DNA from: Chara braunii
Taxonomy: Eukaryota; Streptophyta; Charophyceae; Charales; Characeae
Direction: 5' to 3'
NCBI GenBank assembly: GCA_003427395.1
Contig: BFEA01000053.1
Location: 3,885,495-3,924,449 of the forward strand
Length of the DNA stretch: 38,955 bases
A program made the position numbers and the translations under genes. The notes beneath the pieces were generated by a model. The model was not told where the DNA came from, did no database searches, and saw only the letters and a program-made list of their open reading frames with translations. Every line of letters starts with the position of its first letter. The first letter of the stretch is position 1. Below, in pieces: positions 29,489 through 38,955 of the stretch.

Positions 29489-29707
29489 ATGGCGGATCAC
29501 TCCCCTAGGTTGGCACTTCCTCTACTAGCCTCGGTAGCTTTCCTCCCAAGTCTAGTGTCTCCCTGTAACTCCCCTCTCACTCCGGTTGAGTGTGGTGCTC
29601 TCTTGAGCTCATGCGAGCAGCATGCACTTGCGTCATGCAAATGTGAATGTGGCGGGTTGCTCCCTCAACTTATACAGGTTGGGCAGAACACTTCGGATAA
29701 CCTATGA
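29489..29707 (+). CDS. possible small Cys-rich secreted peptide (weak)
   Basis: ATG in a good context (GGGCTATGGCGG) opens 72 codons. The N-terminus MADHSPRLALPLLASVAFLP could be a signal peptide, followed by six cysteines, the last three in SCKCECGG. Length and layout fit a small secreted cysteine-rich peptide. No family is recognised, the surrounding DNA is T/C-rich repeat-like, and a 72-codon frame can arise by chance. Confidence 0.22.
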   Translation: MADHSPRLALPLLASVAFLPSLVSPCNSPLTPVECGALLSSCEQHALASCKCECGGLLPQLIQVGQNTSDNL

Positions 29708-30542
29708 GGCTCTCCATGTGCCCCATAGTGAGAGAGACGGTTAACCGACCCCCCATTTCTCACCTCAATTTATAAGAAAACCATATGCTATTTCAAGCAA
29801 ACTCCACACCAATTCATGGTTACTCAGGGCCGAAAAGTGGGGGTCCCCGTTAACCGTTTGTGAATAATGAACCGAGGTACCCGCAAGGCGTTTCCTCACT
29901 ACTAGGTCTCTCTAGAAGCACGTGGACCTCTTTTTGGAGAAGTACATGCATTCCGAGTGGTTGGTACAAACTCGAAGAGCCTCTAAAGCCTCCTAGGCTC
30001 CTAATGCCTCATTTTTATTTTCGGTTGCTGCCTCTTGGGTCCGAAAAATTCTAGGGGTAGGCTTTTTTGAAAGAATTCTCGATTGTCTCTAGTCCTACCC
30101 CTTTTTGAGTTAACTCAAGTACCTTTTTATACCTTGGTTCAATTTCAGCCTGGAATCTGTCCGAGATCCAAGACCGATAATATTCCGAGCTAGCCACAAC
30201 TGCCTCATGCTTCAGATTTGAGCACCATGGCTCCCTTTTTAAAGTTTTGGTGCATTTGGCTTCCGTTTTTTACCAAAAGTATTATCTCGTTTTTTCTTTT
30301 ATTTCGTTTCTTTCCATTTTGGGCTGCCAACTCATGCCGAAGTTAGCCATTTGAGTTGACGCCACAAAAACGACCATATTGTCTCCTCCATGAGATTTGA
30401 TCTCAGATCTATGGCCTAAAAAAAGAACAATAAACTTTTTTTTACTTTTTCTCTCATTTTTACCTTTTTAATTTATATATTGTCGAGATAATACCCCAAA
30501 AGCCTTATCTCTTCACTCTGTATTTGCTTCCACTCAGTTTCA
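29708..30542. other. intergenic, no supported gene
   Basis: T-rich DNA with poly(T) tracts and short frames. I see nothing to annotate. Confidence 0.5.
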
Positions 30543-30860
30543 GTTGACCAACTCATTTCCCTCCGCCTCTTTCTCCTCCTTTGTCACATTCTTCATTTTT
30601 TTTCTCTTCTCTTTCTATTGTTTTATTTTATTTATGATGTGACAAGTGTCAGAAAGTTGTTGAGTTTTTTTGTAGGTCATGGATCTTAATCTAGATCAAG
30701 TTATTGACCGTTATTTCTCGGATCACAATAATGAGCCCCCACAATCATAGGGGTTTCATTTTGCGTCTGTTAGTCTCCACTTTTGGCCCACATTGGTTCA
30801 ATTTTTCCTTGGCAACCTATTTTCAGGATAGAGTCTCTTGAGACTCTATTTTCTCTTGCT
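30543..30860 (+). repeat. diverged direct repeat, copy 1 (LTR-like spacing)
   Basis: Collinear with 31793-32110. Shared blocks are TCAACTCA/ACCAACTCA, CTCCTCCT, pyrimidine tract, ATG(T)GA(C/T)AAGTGTCAG, TTGTTGA, TTTTTTT(G)TAG, TTGGAT, CCGTTATTTCTCGGA, GCAC/GAGCCCCCA, CATTTTG, TTGGCCC/GTGGCCCC and CTC(T)(T)GAGACTCTA. Near its end ATAGAGTCTC-TT-GAGACTCTAT (30828-30849) is a perfect 10-bp-arm palindrome. Confidence 0.6.
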
Positions 30861-31752
30861 AGGTTAGTTTGAGATATCTCGGCCTACAATGTAGGCCTTT
30901 TTTTTTTTTTTCCTCCTTCCTTTCCTTCCAAATTTTATGTATCTTGCCCTACTAGTGTTTGCACTAGCAGTTGCTAACATTTTTCACCGCTAGATCTGAA
31001 TCTTGAAGGTGTAATTTGCCTTGTTTGTTCATCCTTCACGTTGGTTTATGGTTCCTTGGGACCCATCCAGTCCTCACCACTTTTCTCATACTGGTTCCGT
31101 CAGTAGTCCCGTCATTACATGATCCAATTTTTGACTATTTTTACTTGGGTCCATCTAGTCCCTGACACCATTCCTCATGAAGTCCAATTTTTATTTGGGA
31201 CTTCTCAGTCCCCGATAGTCTCAATCTCTTCTTCCCATGTGTCTCAAGTGTGTTGAATACTCCCGACCACTAGATCTTCATCTCACGGTTGTCATTTACC
31301 GTCTCCACTTACTCCATGCTTGAGACACTTCTTTCGGAGGTCCTTCGAGTGTGCCAAGGCTCGTTTTTTCTTGACCTTGGCAACCCCATGCAGTCCGTTA
31401 ATTCTCAGGGTACAATGCTGATAATCTTCATAGTCTCATTGCCCCCTTACTTGCCCCAAACTGAAACAAAATGGAGCCGGACATTTCCAAGTGCATCCGG
31501 GCTCGATATTGACTTCTGATGTACTTGAAACACACGTTTACCACCCCTTTTGCAATCCGTTGCATCTCAGTTGAAAGTGGTATTGTTTTTGTTTGATTTT
31601 CTAAAGAAAACTAAAAAACAATGAAGATACTTTGTGACCGATTCACCCAAGGATGAATCTGGTCACAAACATATCTCCCAAGTGACCGTTTTTATTGTTA
31701 GTGAATTTTTTTTTTTTTTTTTTCTCGTTTTTTTCCCCCCACAAAATTCGGA
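30861..31752. other. DNA between the direct repeats; ~87-bp tandem duplication
   Basis: TTGGGACCCATCCAGTCCTC (about 31058) and TTGGGTCCATCTAGTCCCTG (about 31145) start two diverged tandem units, each with a TCTCAT/CCTCAT and CCAATTTTT segment. No protein-coding remnant is recognised. Confidence 0.5.
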
Positions 31753-31793
31753 CAGTAGGGACTTGCTAGTCCCTGCTGTGCCAGTCCCTACTG
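31753..31793. other. stem with two alternative partners
   Basis: CAGTAGGGACT (31753-31763) can pair with AGTCCCTACTG (31783-31793, perfect 11 bp) or with the nearer AGTCCCTGCTG (31768-31778, one wobble). The two pairings exclude each other. Confidence 0.6.
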
Positions 31794-32110
31794 ATGGTCA
31801 ACTCACTCCCGCCTTCTCCTCCTATTTTGTCTCATTCTCCCTCTTTTTTTTTCCTTCTTTCTTTCCTTTTTTTTATTTTCTAACATGATAAGTGTCAGCT
31901 TGTTGTTGAAACTTTTTTTAGACCTTGGATTTTGATTTAGGCCTAGTTCATGCCAAGGGGTAGTCCGTTATTTCTCGGAATGCAATCATGGCACCCCCAT
32001 GCATATGAGAGCACCATTTTGTCATTTTGAGCTCCAAATTGTGGCCCCTTTTGCTCCGATTTTCCTTTGGGTGATTTATTTTTCTCATGGGGCCTCTCAA
32101 GACTCTAGTT
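31793..32110 (+). repeat. diverged direct repeat, copy 2 (LTR-like spacing)
   Basis: Partner of 30543-30860, offset about 1.25 kb, same orientation. The pair could be old LTRs of a small element or a simple segmental duplication. No primer-binding site or terminal TG...CA could be assigned. Confidence 0.55.
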
Positions 32111-33089
32111 TCTTTAATTTGGGTGTTCAGGATAATACACTCACTCGTTGGGTTGGTTTTATTGGTTTGCTTAGAGATGGGCATAATTTTTTTTCTGATT
32201 TCCGCGCAGATGTTTGTGCCAATGTGGTCTGACTTTCAGATGAGTTTCATGGATATATTTTGTATTTTCATTGCGCGAGAAACTTCCAATGCCTCTATTG
32301 GGTCATTGTGAGTGTTCAGATTATCCTATCTGGGGAACGCTACGACATCATTCGGATTAGGGACACTACGACTAGGCACCTCTTTCAGATGCGTCAGCCG
32401 TTTTTCGCCATGGTTTGGATGTTAACCTCACGGATGACTTCCCTCTATGGTACACGAACGGTTCGGGTCATGTGGGGCGGGCGCATTACCGCCTTGAGTT
32501 TTGATGGTGAGGAGCTTGCATGAATCAACCAGATTGAAGTTGAGGCTCGCGAGGGCTGACGACTTTATCTCGGCTAGACGCACAGTCTTATGACATTCAT
32601 GGGCTATGTTGAGTTGTCCTTACGTTAGAGCCGTGGTTATACGACTCGACAAGGGTAATAGTAATAAAAACTAATAATAATAATATATTAAAAAAAATAT
32701 TTCATAGATAGGACCAACTGTATAAATAGTATCTGGATTGTCCCAATGATTGTATTATCATGCTTGACATTGAGGGGTAATCGAGTGCGCAAAGTTTTTG
32801 GCGCGCAAAGTTGGCCTTATTAAGAATAGCGTTACTTAAAGTGATTAAATGACACAACATGAAGCGACATAGTGAAGATCGAAAAAAAGATAGCTTCGAC
32901 AAATCATTTATCAAGTTAAACCTAGACACAATTGAGTAATTGACTGATCTTACTTTACTTTTGAATCTCACGGAAAATATTGTTTGAAATTGTCATTGAA
33001 TTGACTTAGATATATCAGGTTTAATTCTTTTGACATAATGTTTTTTTTTTTTTTTTTTTTTTTTGAAAGACTAGGATTGCTTATGGTTT
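32111..33089. other. intergenic with decayed open frames and a poly(T) tract
   Basis: Between 32230 and 32660 several frames carry protein-like text interrupted by TAG/TGA, for example FRHGLDVNLTDDFPLWYTNG, but I cannot name a family. A poly(T) run of about 23 bases (33042-33064) lies just before copy B of the 450-bp repeat and would be a poly(A) tail on the minus strand. Confidence 0.4.
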
Positions 33090-33570
33090 CACGCTTGGTT
33101 GAGACCGTGCTAGTCGACCGACGTACGCTTCGTACTTAGGAGATCAGCGCCGTAAGGAACGGACAATGCTCGGGTTCACTTGGCGTTTAACCAGACGTTT
33201 CTTATACTGCAGCGAGCGAGTAAATGCCCTCGGCTGACTCACCTCTGCAATTGCATGTAAGAACTTTCGCATGTGGGTCAGCAGCTCGGTAGGGATAGGC
33301 CCTTGAGGGTGGTAACAGCCCCTCAGGGAAGGCAAGATGTGCCCCACGGAAACCTACCATGTCGTAGGGGACCGTGGGATGTACACTGGCGCACCAGGCT
33401 AGAGAGGAAAAGGAGCGACACGACTGCAACCGTTTCCGCAGTTCGCAAGGTTGTTATGGGTCGTCCTAAGTTGTCCCTTGTTTTATTTTGTTTAACTCCT
33501 GCGTGACATAGTCGGGAGGGCTCCCACACTTTGTGAAAAAAGTAGGAGCCGATGCACTCGATAACGGAGA
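33090..33570. repeat. dispersed ~450-bp repeat, copy B
   Basis: Collinear with copy A at 8905-9345; blocks as described there. The upstream poly(T) suggests a minus-strand retroposed element with a poly(A) tail, but copy A has only T/G-rich DNA at that place. Confidence 0.7.
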
Positions 33571-34451
33571 GCACAAAATGAACGTTTTTCAAAACAACGA
33601 ATTGTTTTTGACATGCAGGCATGTGAGAATTAAATGCATGACAATCATTTTCCTTTTTATCAAATACTCATAATCAATCTCTTTTGCAAGCATCCTTCTA
33701 CCTACCTACACACCAATCCGAAGCAAACAAGTTGGAAAAACAAGCAGAAATCTCATACCCAAAGTCAGATATTTTCATTCACATGCATGACTCGCACAAC
33801 TGCCCTCTACCTTTTCTTTCGAACATTCAAAACAAAAGGGTCAAGCAAAGTGTGGGTTCACACAGGTGTGAAGGGAAATCTGAGTCAATCCACTGACCTT
33901 GAGTGAAGTTTGGCCCGGCTCACTTAAAAAAACCGAGTAATATTTCAATCAAAAGAAAATGACCGTCGTTGATTATGAAAATATGCGGCTCACATAAAAA
34001 TATGCGGCACACGACTCCACGTTGTGGCCTTTCTCGTGAACCACGATCCGCGTCCTCCCCCAAGTGTTTAAATGAGTAGAGGTTGGGCCACAAAAAAAAC
34101 TTACGCGAGATAGCCCTCCAGCAGGGTGTTCCCACAAACGAGTTTTCACGTGGTCCCAATGTCCCAAACTGATCACTGCTTAAACTGGTCCCAATGTCTT
34201 CGGCTGTCCCAACATAGTCCCAACTGCACTTTTACCACCAAGGATACTCCCCAACCAACCGCAAGTCCACGCCATCTCCAATCACCACATCCGCTCACAA
34301 TAACCAAACCAAAAGTCAGTCCCGATTTCAAAATCAGTCCCACCTGGTCCCAAAATAGGCCCTAGGCGGTCCCATGTTACCACCGAGGCACTGGATGGTC
34401 CCCTGCACAACGTCGACCACCCTTATTATTTCTGTCATGCGGACCCTTTCC
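33571..34451. other. intergenic, short tandem motifs
   Basis: AAAATATGCGGC(T/A)CAC occurs twice in tandem (about 33978-34015). GGTCCCAATGTC and related GTCCCA motifs recur between 34150 and 34400. No gene seen. Confidence 0.5.
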
Positions 34452-35264
34452 TTAAAAGTCCCAGTCCTCGATTGCATCATCTTCATCTTCATCGGTAAGA
34501 TAGTTCTCTCCCTCGTACCATAGATTTTTCAACCCATCCCAAAACATCTCCGCTATCGCCACATTCCTATGGATTATCTTCCAGTGGATGAAACTCGGAA
34601 CAAACACCTCATCCGTCCTACGACAGTCTAATATCTCGGTCAGTTCCCTTGCCCAATTTCCTTCGAAGGTTCCTATTTCGACCCATAGACGAAAGAAGTC
34701 CTGCCGAGCGCCCTTGTACAGGCCGAGGTTCATCATGGACTGGCATATCCGCACCAACCTACTCTGGGTCCCGAAGACAGCGTCCACCAAGAGCGGAGGC
34801 ACAATGCACCTCATTGTCCTGAACGGCCGCCTTACGTTCCCTCTATCTCCGAGCTCCACCCGCACATCTATCTTTTTCATTCCCATTTTCACCCGCTGAC
34901 ACGGAGTCCACACTACTTCCCGTTCCGTCCTCCTAAATAATTGGTACGAGACTATCCCTAACGCCAAATCTACCACCATTGCGTTTTCCCCTTCCTTGGA
35001 CAAGTAGATCCAACCCCGGGCTTCCACAGTCCCCCAAAATTCCAAATCTGTCAGGTTTGGCGTTAGCCGGGTTAGGTTGACCTTGGTCCACAACGTTTCT
35101 ATCCAAAGGAAGGCATCGTCGTCGCCCAACATCATGGTTTGATATGTCGGCTCTAGATCTGTCTAGGTCCCGTCCTCCGGTAAAACGACGGATACCCCAT
35201 CCCTAACATCTATTGGCATTTCTTGTCCGCTGGAATAGATTGGGGATGACAGCCACTGCGCCAT
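34452..35264 (-). pseudogene. 271-codon hypothetical protein frame with one amber stop
   Basis: On the minus strand ATG at 35262-35264, in a strong context (CCAAGATGGC), opens MAQWLSSPIYSSGQEMP, reaches VVLPEDGT, meets TAG at 35163-35165 (codon 34), and continues in the same frame as TDLEPTYQTMMLGDDDAFLW for another 236 codons to a stop at 34452. The body is rich in W, R and E with segments such as DLEFWGTVEARGWIYLS, REVVWTPCQRVKMG and NRHNV-like IIHRNVAIAEMFWDGLKN, and ends in an acidic tail (LTDEDEDDAIEDWDF). No indel disturbs the frame. Aligning GT-stop-TDLEP, a Trp codon (TGG to TAG) is the simplest ancestor. I recognise no domain. It may be a repeat-borne or host gene family member. If the amber is real the gene is broken, or translation starts at the later Met (35135). 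Confidence 0.6.
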
Positions 35265-36999
35265 CTTGGTTCTAGCACCCGACCCTGTTTTTCACAGCCA
35301 AGCACCGCCCCCAGTTATCGGGTCCGATCAACCTAAATCCTGGATGAGAATATTTCAGACCCCTCATCAAGGTCTAGTCTAGTTTACCTCCCCAATTCTC
35401 AAATTCTAACCCCCTTCGGATACCCCCAAGTCGCCCCTCTTCACCCAAACTCATTTTCTCGGTTCCTTCCAAGCTGACCTGTATCTCTTCATCTCACGAT
35501 CCTCACTCACTCGTGCAGACTTAGGCAGGGGGTGAGAATAAACTAGAATCATAGTCCTGCCGAACGGCTCATATCGCAATCATCTTTACAGAGGGGGATA
35601 CAAAACACGAAAACTCAGGGAATCTCACATACAAGGCACGGTCATCTCCTCACCTGTCTTCTTCCCAAAGTGGTCTCTCCACTGTTACCATCGGTAGAGT
35701 TTTATCTCATACCTCAAGCACAGGTCAACTGTCGCGAGCGCGGTACCTTGGCTCCGGCACAGGGCATCACCCCTCTCCGTTTGCCCAAAATACCCCATCC
35801 CATCTTGCCGCTCTTGCACACCCCGTTGGTACCAGGAATCACCTCGCGCACCCCGCTAGGAGCAAAAGTCAGTCATCCGAGCATTTACTTCCATCAGTCC
35901 GATAAGAATCAACCTTTCCCAAACCGTACTACGGGAGGTTACTGATCATCTCCGAGGCTCCCTCCCTGCCTCACATGCACTGGTCCTCCCCCGCCAGCCG
36001 ACAAGCTAACGCCCCGCCTGAGGAGACGTTTCACATCCCGTCTGGGCAAGGTGCAGAACCATGCTCGGTCCGCCCGGGATAAGTGCTACTAATCAACCGA
36101 TAAGACCAACTCCTATCCGAGAGCTCGGTGGCCCGACCTCCGCACATGGGACCTGGCGGCACTACAATAGAAACGATGTTTCGCAATCCCGCACTAACCG
36201 GTGCAGACCCATCCTTTCCTTCCGAAAGGCATGACACTCAATTGCCCTCATGCAGATCACAATTCCCAAATGAGACAAATATAGAACACGTCTCTTTCCC
36301 AAAGGTGCATCCGGCGCAACCTGCCGAAACCTCACAGTTTCTTCTTAGGACAATGTGTGCAACTCCCTCTATTGTCCATACACAGTGGCTGGTTCCTTCT
36401 CGTGAGCATCTTCAAAGGTGAGCTCGTTTTCTTTGGAGTCTAGCAAGTCCCTTTATTCCCTTTGTCTTCCTTTGTCTATCCTTTCATAGGGTAGAATTGT
36501 TCCTTCTCGATGACCCTTGTGTTCATGTTGGTTCCTTCAAACATTTCAAGTGTATAATGCATGAGCCCGCAGGGCTCAAAAGAAGAAGGGAGAAAAGCAT
36601 GCAGCCGGACGGATCCGTTCGCCGCGGGATTTTCATTGGACCCAGACCGAAGCCAAAGTACCAACTGCCTGCCAGGTAACCAGAGCCCTTCTTTCATACG
36701 AAGAGGAAGGGTCGACCTGCGACTTGCTCGAAGCTTTCCTGAAACACCAGCACCAGAGGAAGGGGGGCTAGAGCTACTCCACAAAGGAGCAAGTTGATCC
36801 TGTGTGCAACATGCATGTTATACCTCCAGGCCTGGCCATGCCATGCGCCCAGCCACCCTTAAGTCTAATTCTCTCAAGGGGAAGAGCAAGCACAAGTCCG
36901 ATTTCCTTCTCTTTAGTTGTGTACACGGTCTTGCGTCGGGCGCCCACCTCGGAATCGCAAGGGTCAGTTTAACCCCATACCCGACACTTCCACCATTTT
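35265..36999. other. intergenic; one possible retroelement or exon scrap at 36497-36679
   Basis: C/T-rich DNA with no clear gene. The plus frame at 36497-36679 contains HVGSFKHFKCIMHEPAGL, then RRGIFIGPRPKPKYQLPAR, and ends near CCTGCCAG|GTAACC. The GIFIG text faintly recalls the end of Copia-type integrase regions, and the CAG|GTAA could be a donor. Neither reading is strong. Confidence 0.35.
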
Positions 37000-37677
37000 T
37001 GTAGAGCCGAACCTCGGTAGACTTCCGATCCTTTGTCGACCCCACTGCGGGTCCCAGTTGGCTCGGCCCGCCCACGCTCACGCTCAAGGCGCGGACCGTT
37101 CGTCCCAGGGTTACCCCGACCTAGTGCTTTAAGATTGATGGGGGTGGGCCGTCGAGCGAGAACGCTTCACATAGGGGACGTAGCTCAGTGCTCGCGCTGG
37201 GTGGTAGTCTCACTGGTCATTTCGCAAACTCTGATTTTATGATTCTTGGTTATGTTCTTCAAGCAAATGCTCCTTCCAATACGCAGGCAGTCCATGGATT
37301 CTTTGAGAGTTCCTCTTCTTTTATGCGTAGGCTAAGCGTCATCCTTAGGCCACTCACCATTTCCTTAAACAAAACAGCCCTATGACATCATCGGGGTGCG
37401 ACGACGCCGTCTTCCCCCTCGCCTCTACGCATTCTTAGTCTCTCACGCATTTCATCTATCATCATTGGTGCAAGCCCCTTAGTCCTTCCGGGGCCTTCAT
37501 ACACATACACATGCTATTTCATATTCCGATCAGTCAAACTTTCACTCCTTTCTTTCATTCGCACTCCAGATCTTATACACAAGGGTCTCTTTCATGGGTA
37601 GATTTTACACTAGGGGCTCCTTAACCCCTTTGCCCCCGCTTCTCTCTTCCTTTGCCACTCGGTTTCTCCCGGCCCGG
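37000..37677 (+). repeat. dispersed repeat, copy 2 of 3 (tandem with copy 3)
   Basis: GTCGACCCCACTGCGGGTCC begins at 37035 and again at 37714, so copies 2 and 3 lie in tandem 679 bp apart. The whole unit is collinear with 21967-22830. Confidence 0.75.
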
Positions 37678-38560
37678 TGTAGGGGCCGTACCCTGAAGGA
37701 CTTTCGAGTCTGAGTCGACCCCACTGCGGGTCCCATTTGGCTTGACCCGCCCACACTCATGCTCAGGGCGCGGGTCGTTCATCCCAGGGGCACCCCAACC
37801 TAGTGCTATGAAATGGATGGGGATGAGCCTTTTGCGAGAGGGCTTTACATTGGGGGATGTAGCTCCACTCTCGCGTTAGATGGTAACTCTTTGATCACTC
37901 GTCACGTTTTCTCGATTTAGTTAAGTGTGACCAGACAATTGCTCCTTCCAATACGCAGGCAGTCCAGGGAGTTTATTGAGAATTTGTCTTCTTTCGTGTG
38001 TAGGCCAAGCGTCATCTATTGGGCCACACACCTTTTCACTAAGCGTATTAGTTCAAGGCTGGTTCCTACGGCAACCTCGGGGTGCGACGGCGCCGCCTAA
38101 CCCCTAAGCCCCTATAATTTTTTTTTTTGCTTAGGACATTGGCATTGCATTCACATTATCCAAGGGCACCCTTAGTCCTTTCGGGCTTTGCATTGCACAC
38201 AACAAAGTCATCCCACACGTTCATCATACCAAGTCGCGTCCCGACCTCTACCATTCATCAAAGCATCCGACCATCAAGCCCCTCCCGCATTCATAATTTA
38301 AGCCAGGTCTATGTCCTTCCCTTGTCAATTTTCCCACCCCTTGCCCGCGTTCCGTGGATTCTGTCCCGCTCAATCCATCCTAAGTTACTCACCTGCGCAA
38401 GACCACACAAACAAAAACCAAATACAATCCCCCTTGGGGTCAACACATCGCCCCTCCCACAAGCCTAAGTTCCTTTCTCTTTCAATGACCCGTTTAGTTC
38501 TCTTTTTCCTTCCTTCAAGGAAGCCATGTCTCTTCCTTAGTCATGCAGTCAGGGAAGATG
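37678..38560 (+). repeat. dispersed repeat, copy 3 of 3
   Basis: Matches copy 1 further 3' than copy 2 does, including GGTCAACACAT...CCCTCCC(G/A)CA and CCAT(G/C)TCTCTTC...TCA-GCA. Landmarks are as given for copy 1. Confidence 0.75.
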
Positions 38561-38789
38561 GTTGAGTCAGTCTCACCTGGTCTCAAGCTTTTACTCCTTT
38601 CCGCTTTTACAGAAGATCCCGCTTTTTCCAAATTCTCATAAAAGCTCCGTTCCTTTCCTTCTTGGTGGCACAAAGGACCGACAACCCTCCCCTTGCCCTC
38701 TCTTTCCACCAAGTGAGGACCAAGTTATTTGCCATTCGCTCCCTAGCAATGTAGCAAGCGAGGGGGAAGGTTAGTCATGTACCAAGGAG
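38561..38789. other. pyrimidine-rich intergenic DNA
   Basis: Short frames only; no gene seen. Confidence 0.5.
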
Positions 38790-38909
38790 GGAGAGGAGGA
38801 GAGGAGTAAAGGTTAAGCGCAAAGGGAAAGGAGGATGAAGGGAGAGGGAGAGGGAGAGAGAGGGAGAGAGGGAAAGAGAGAGAGAGAAGGAGATAGGGGG
38901 AAAGGGAGG

Positions 38910-38955
<46 letters not shown>
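38790..38955. repeat. purine-rich tract ending in (GA)n
   Basis: GGAGAGG/GAGGGA-type text grading into pure GA to the window edge. Confidence 0.95.

Noticed and set aside
36497-36679. Copia integrase remnant
   Set aside because: Only GIFIG-like text is suggestive. No zinc-binding or catalytic motifs are found around it.

Overview
This window reads as eukaryotic nuclear DNA of a repeat-rich, plant-like genome. It has long microsatellites, poly(A)/(T) tracts, satellites, decayed DNA transposons and splice-site-like signals, and no operon-like gene packing. A streptophyte is the best guess. A charophyte alga such as Chara braunii would fit the DUF659-type hAT relics, but that name rests on general recollection and not on anything measured here. 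There is a 948-base assembly gap (23756-24703) and two single N bases. I found no tRNA, rRNA or CRISPR.

Layout. 1-5.3 kb: purine tracts, one long minus-strand open frame (758-1528) and a (CA)n(GA)n microsatellite flanked by diverged 50-bp repeats. 5.5-7.6 kb: AT-rich, gene-free DNA holding nine stem-loops with a conserved 12-nt loop, a constant bulged purine and changing but complementary stems, followed by a ~120-bp repeat block. 8.9-9.7 kb: one copy of a dispersed ~450-bp repeat beside a broken BED-type zinc-finger relic. 10.0-12.75 kb: a ~105-bp satellite with A-rich linkers, into which two TTAA-flanked inverted-repeat elements have inserted. 12.8-16.1 kb: a possible minus-strand exon, G-rich DNA, several mini/microsatellites and a 119-nt fold-back.

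16.3-17.5 kb: a segment resembling the N-terminus of mitochondrial cox2 lies on the minus strand, next to a phase-compatible putative exon. A group II intron reverse-transcriptase fragment lies on the plus strand. 18.1-20.5 kb: a hAT/DUF659 transposase pseudogene. 22-26 kb: a dispersed repeat, then a 54-bp minisatellite split by a GC-rich hAT-like insertion with an apparent 8-bp target duplication. 26.85-29.0 kb: a dimeric ~167-bp satellite.

29-39 kb: mostly decayed repeats, a second copy of the 450-bp repeat (33.1-33.6 kb), a 271-codon frame with one amber stop (34452-35264), and two tandem copies (37.0-38.6 kb) of the repeat also seen at 22 kb. No set of genes here forms a pathway. The window is best read as a graveyard of mobile and satellite DNA, with a few gene fragments and one notable structured-repeat array at 6.2-7.0 kb.
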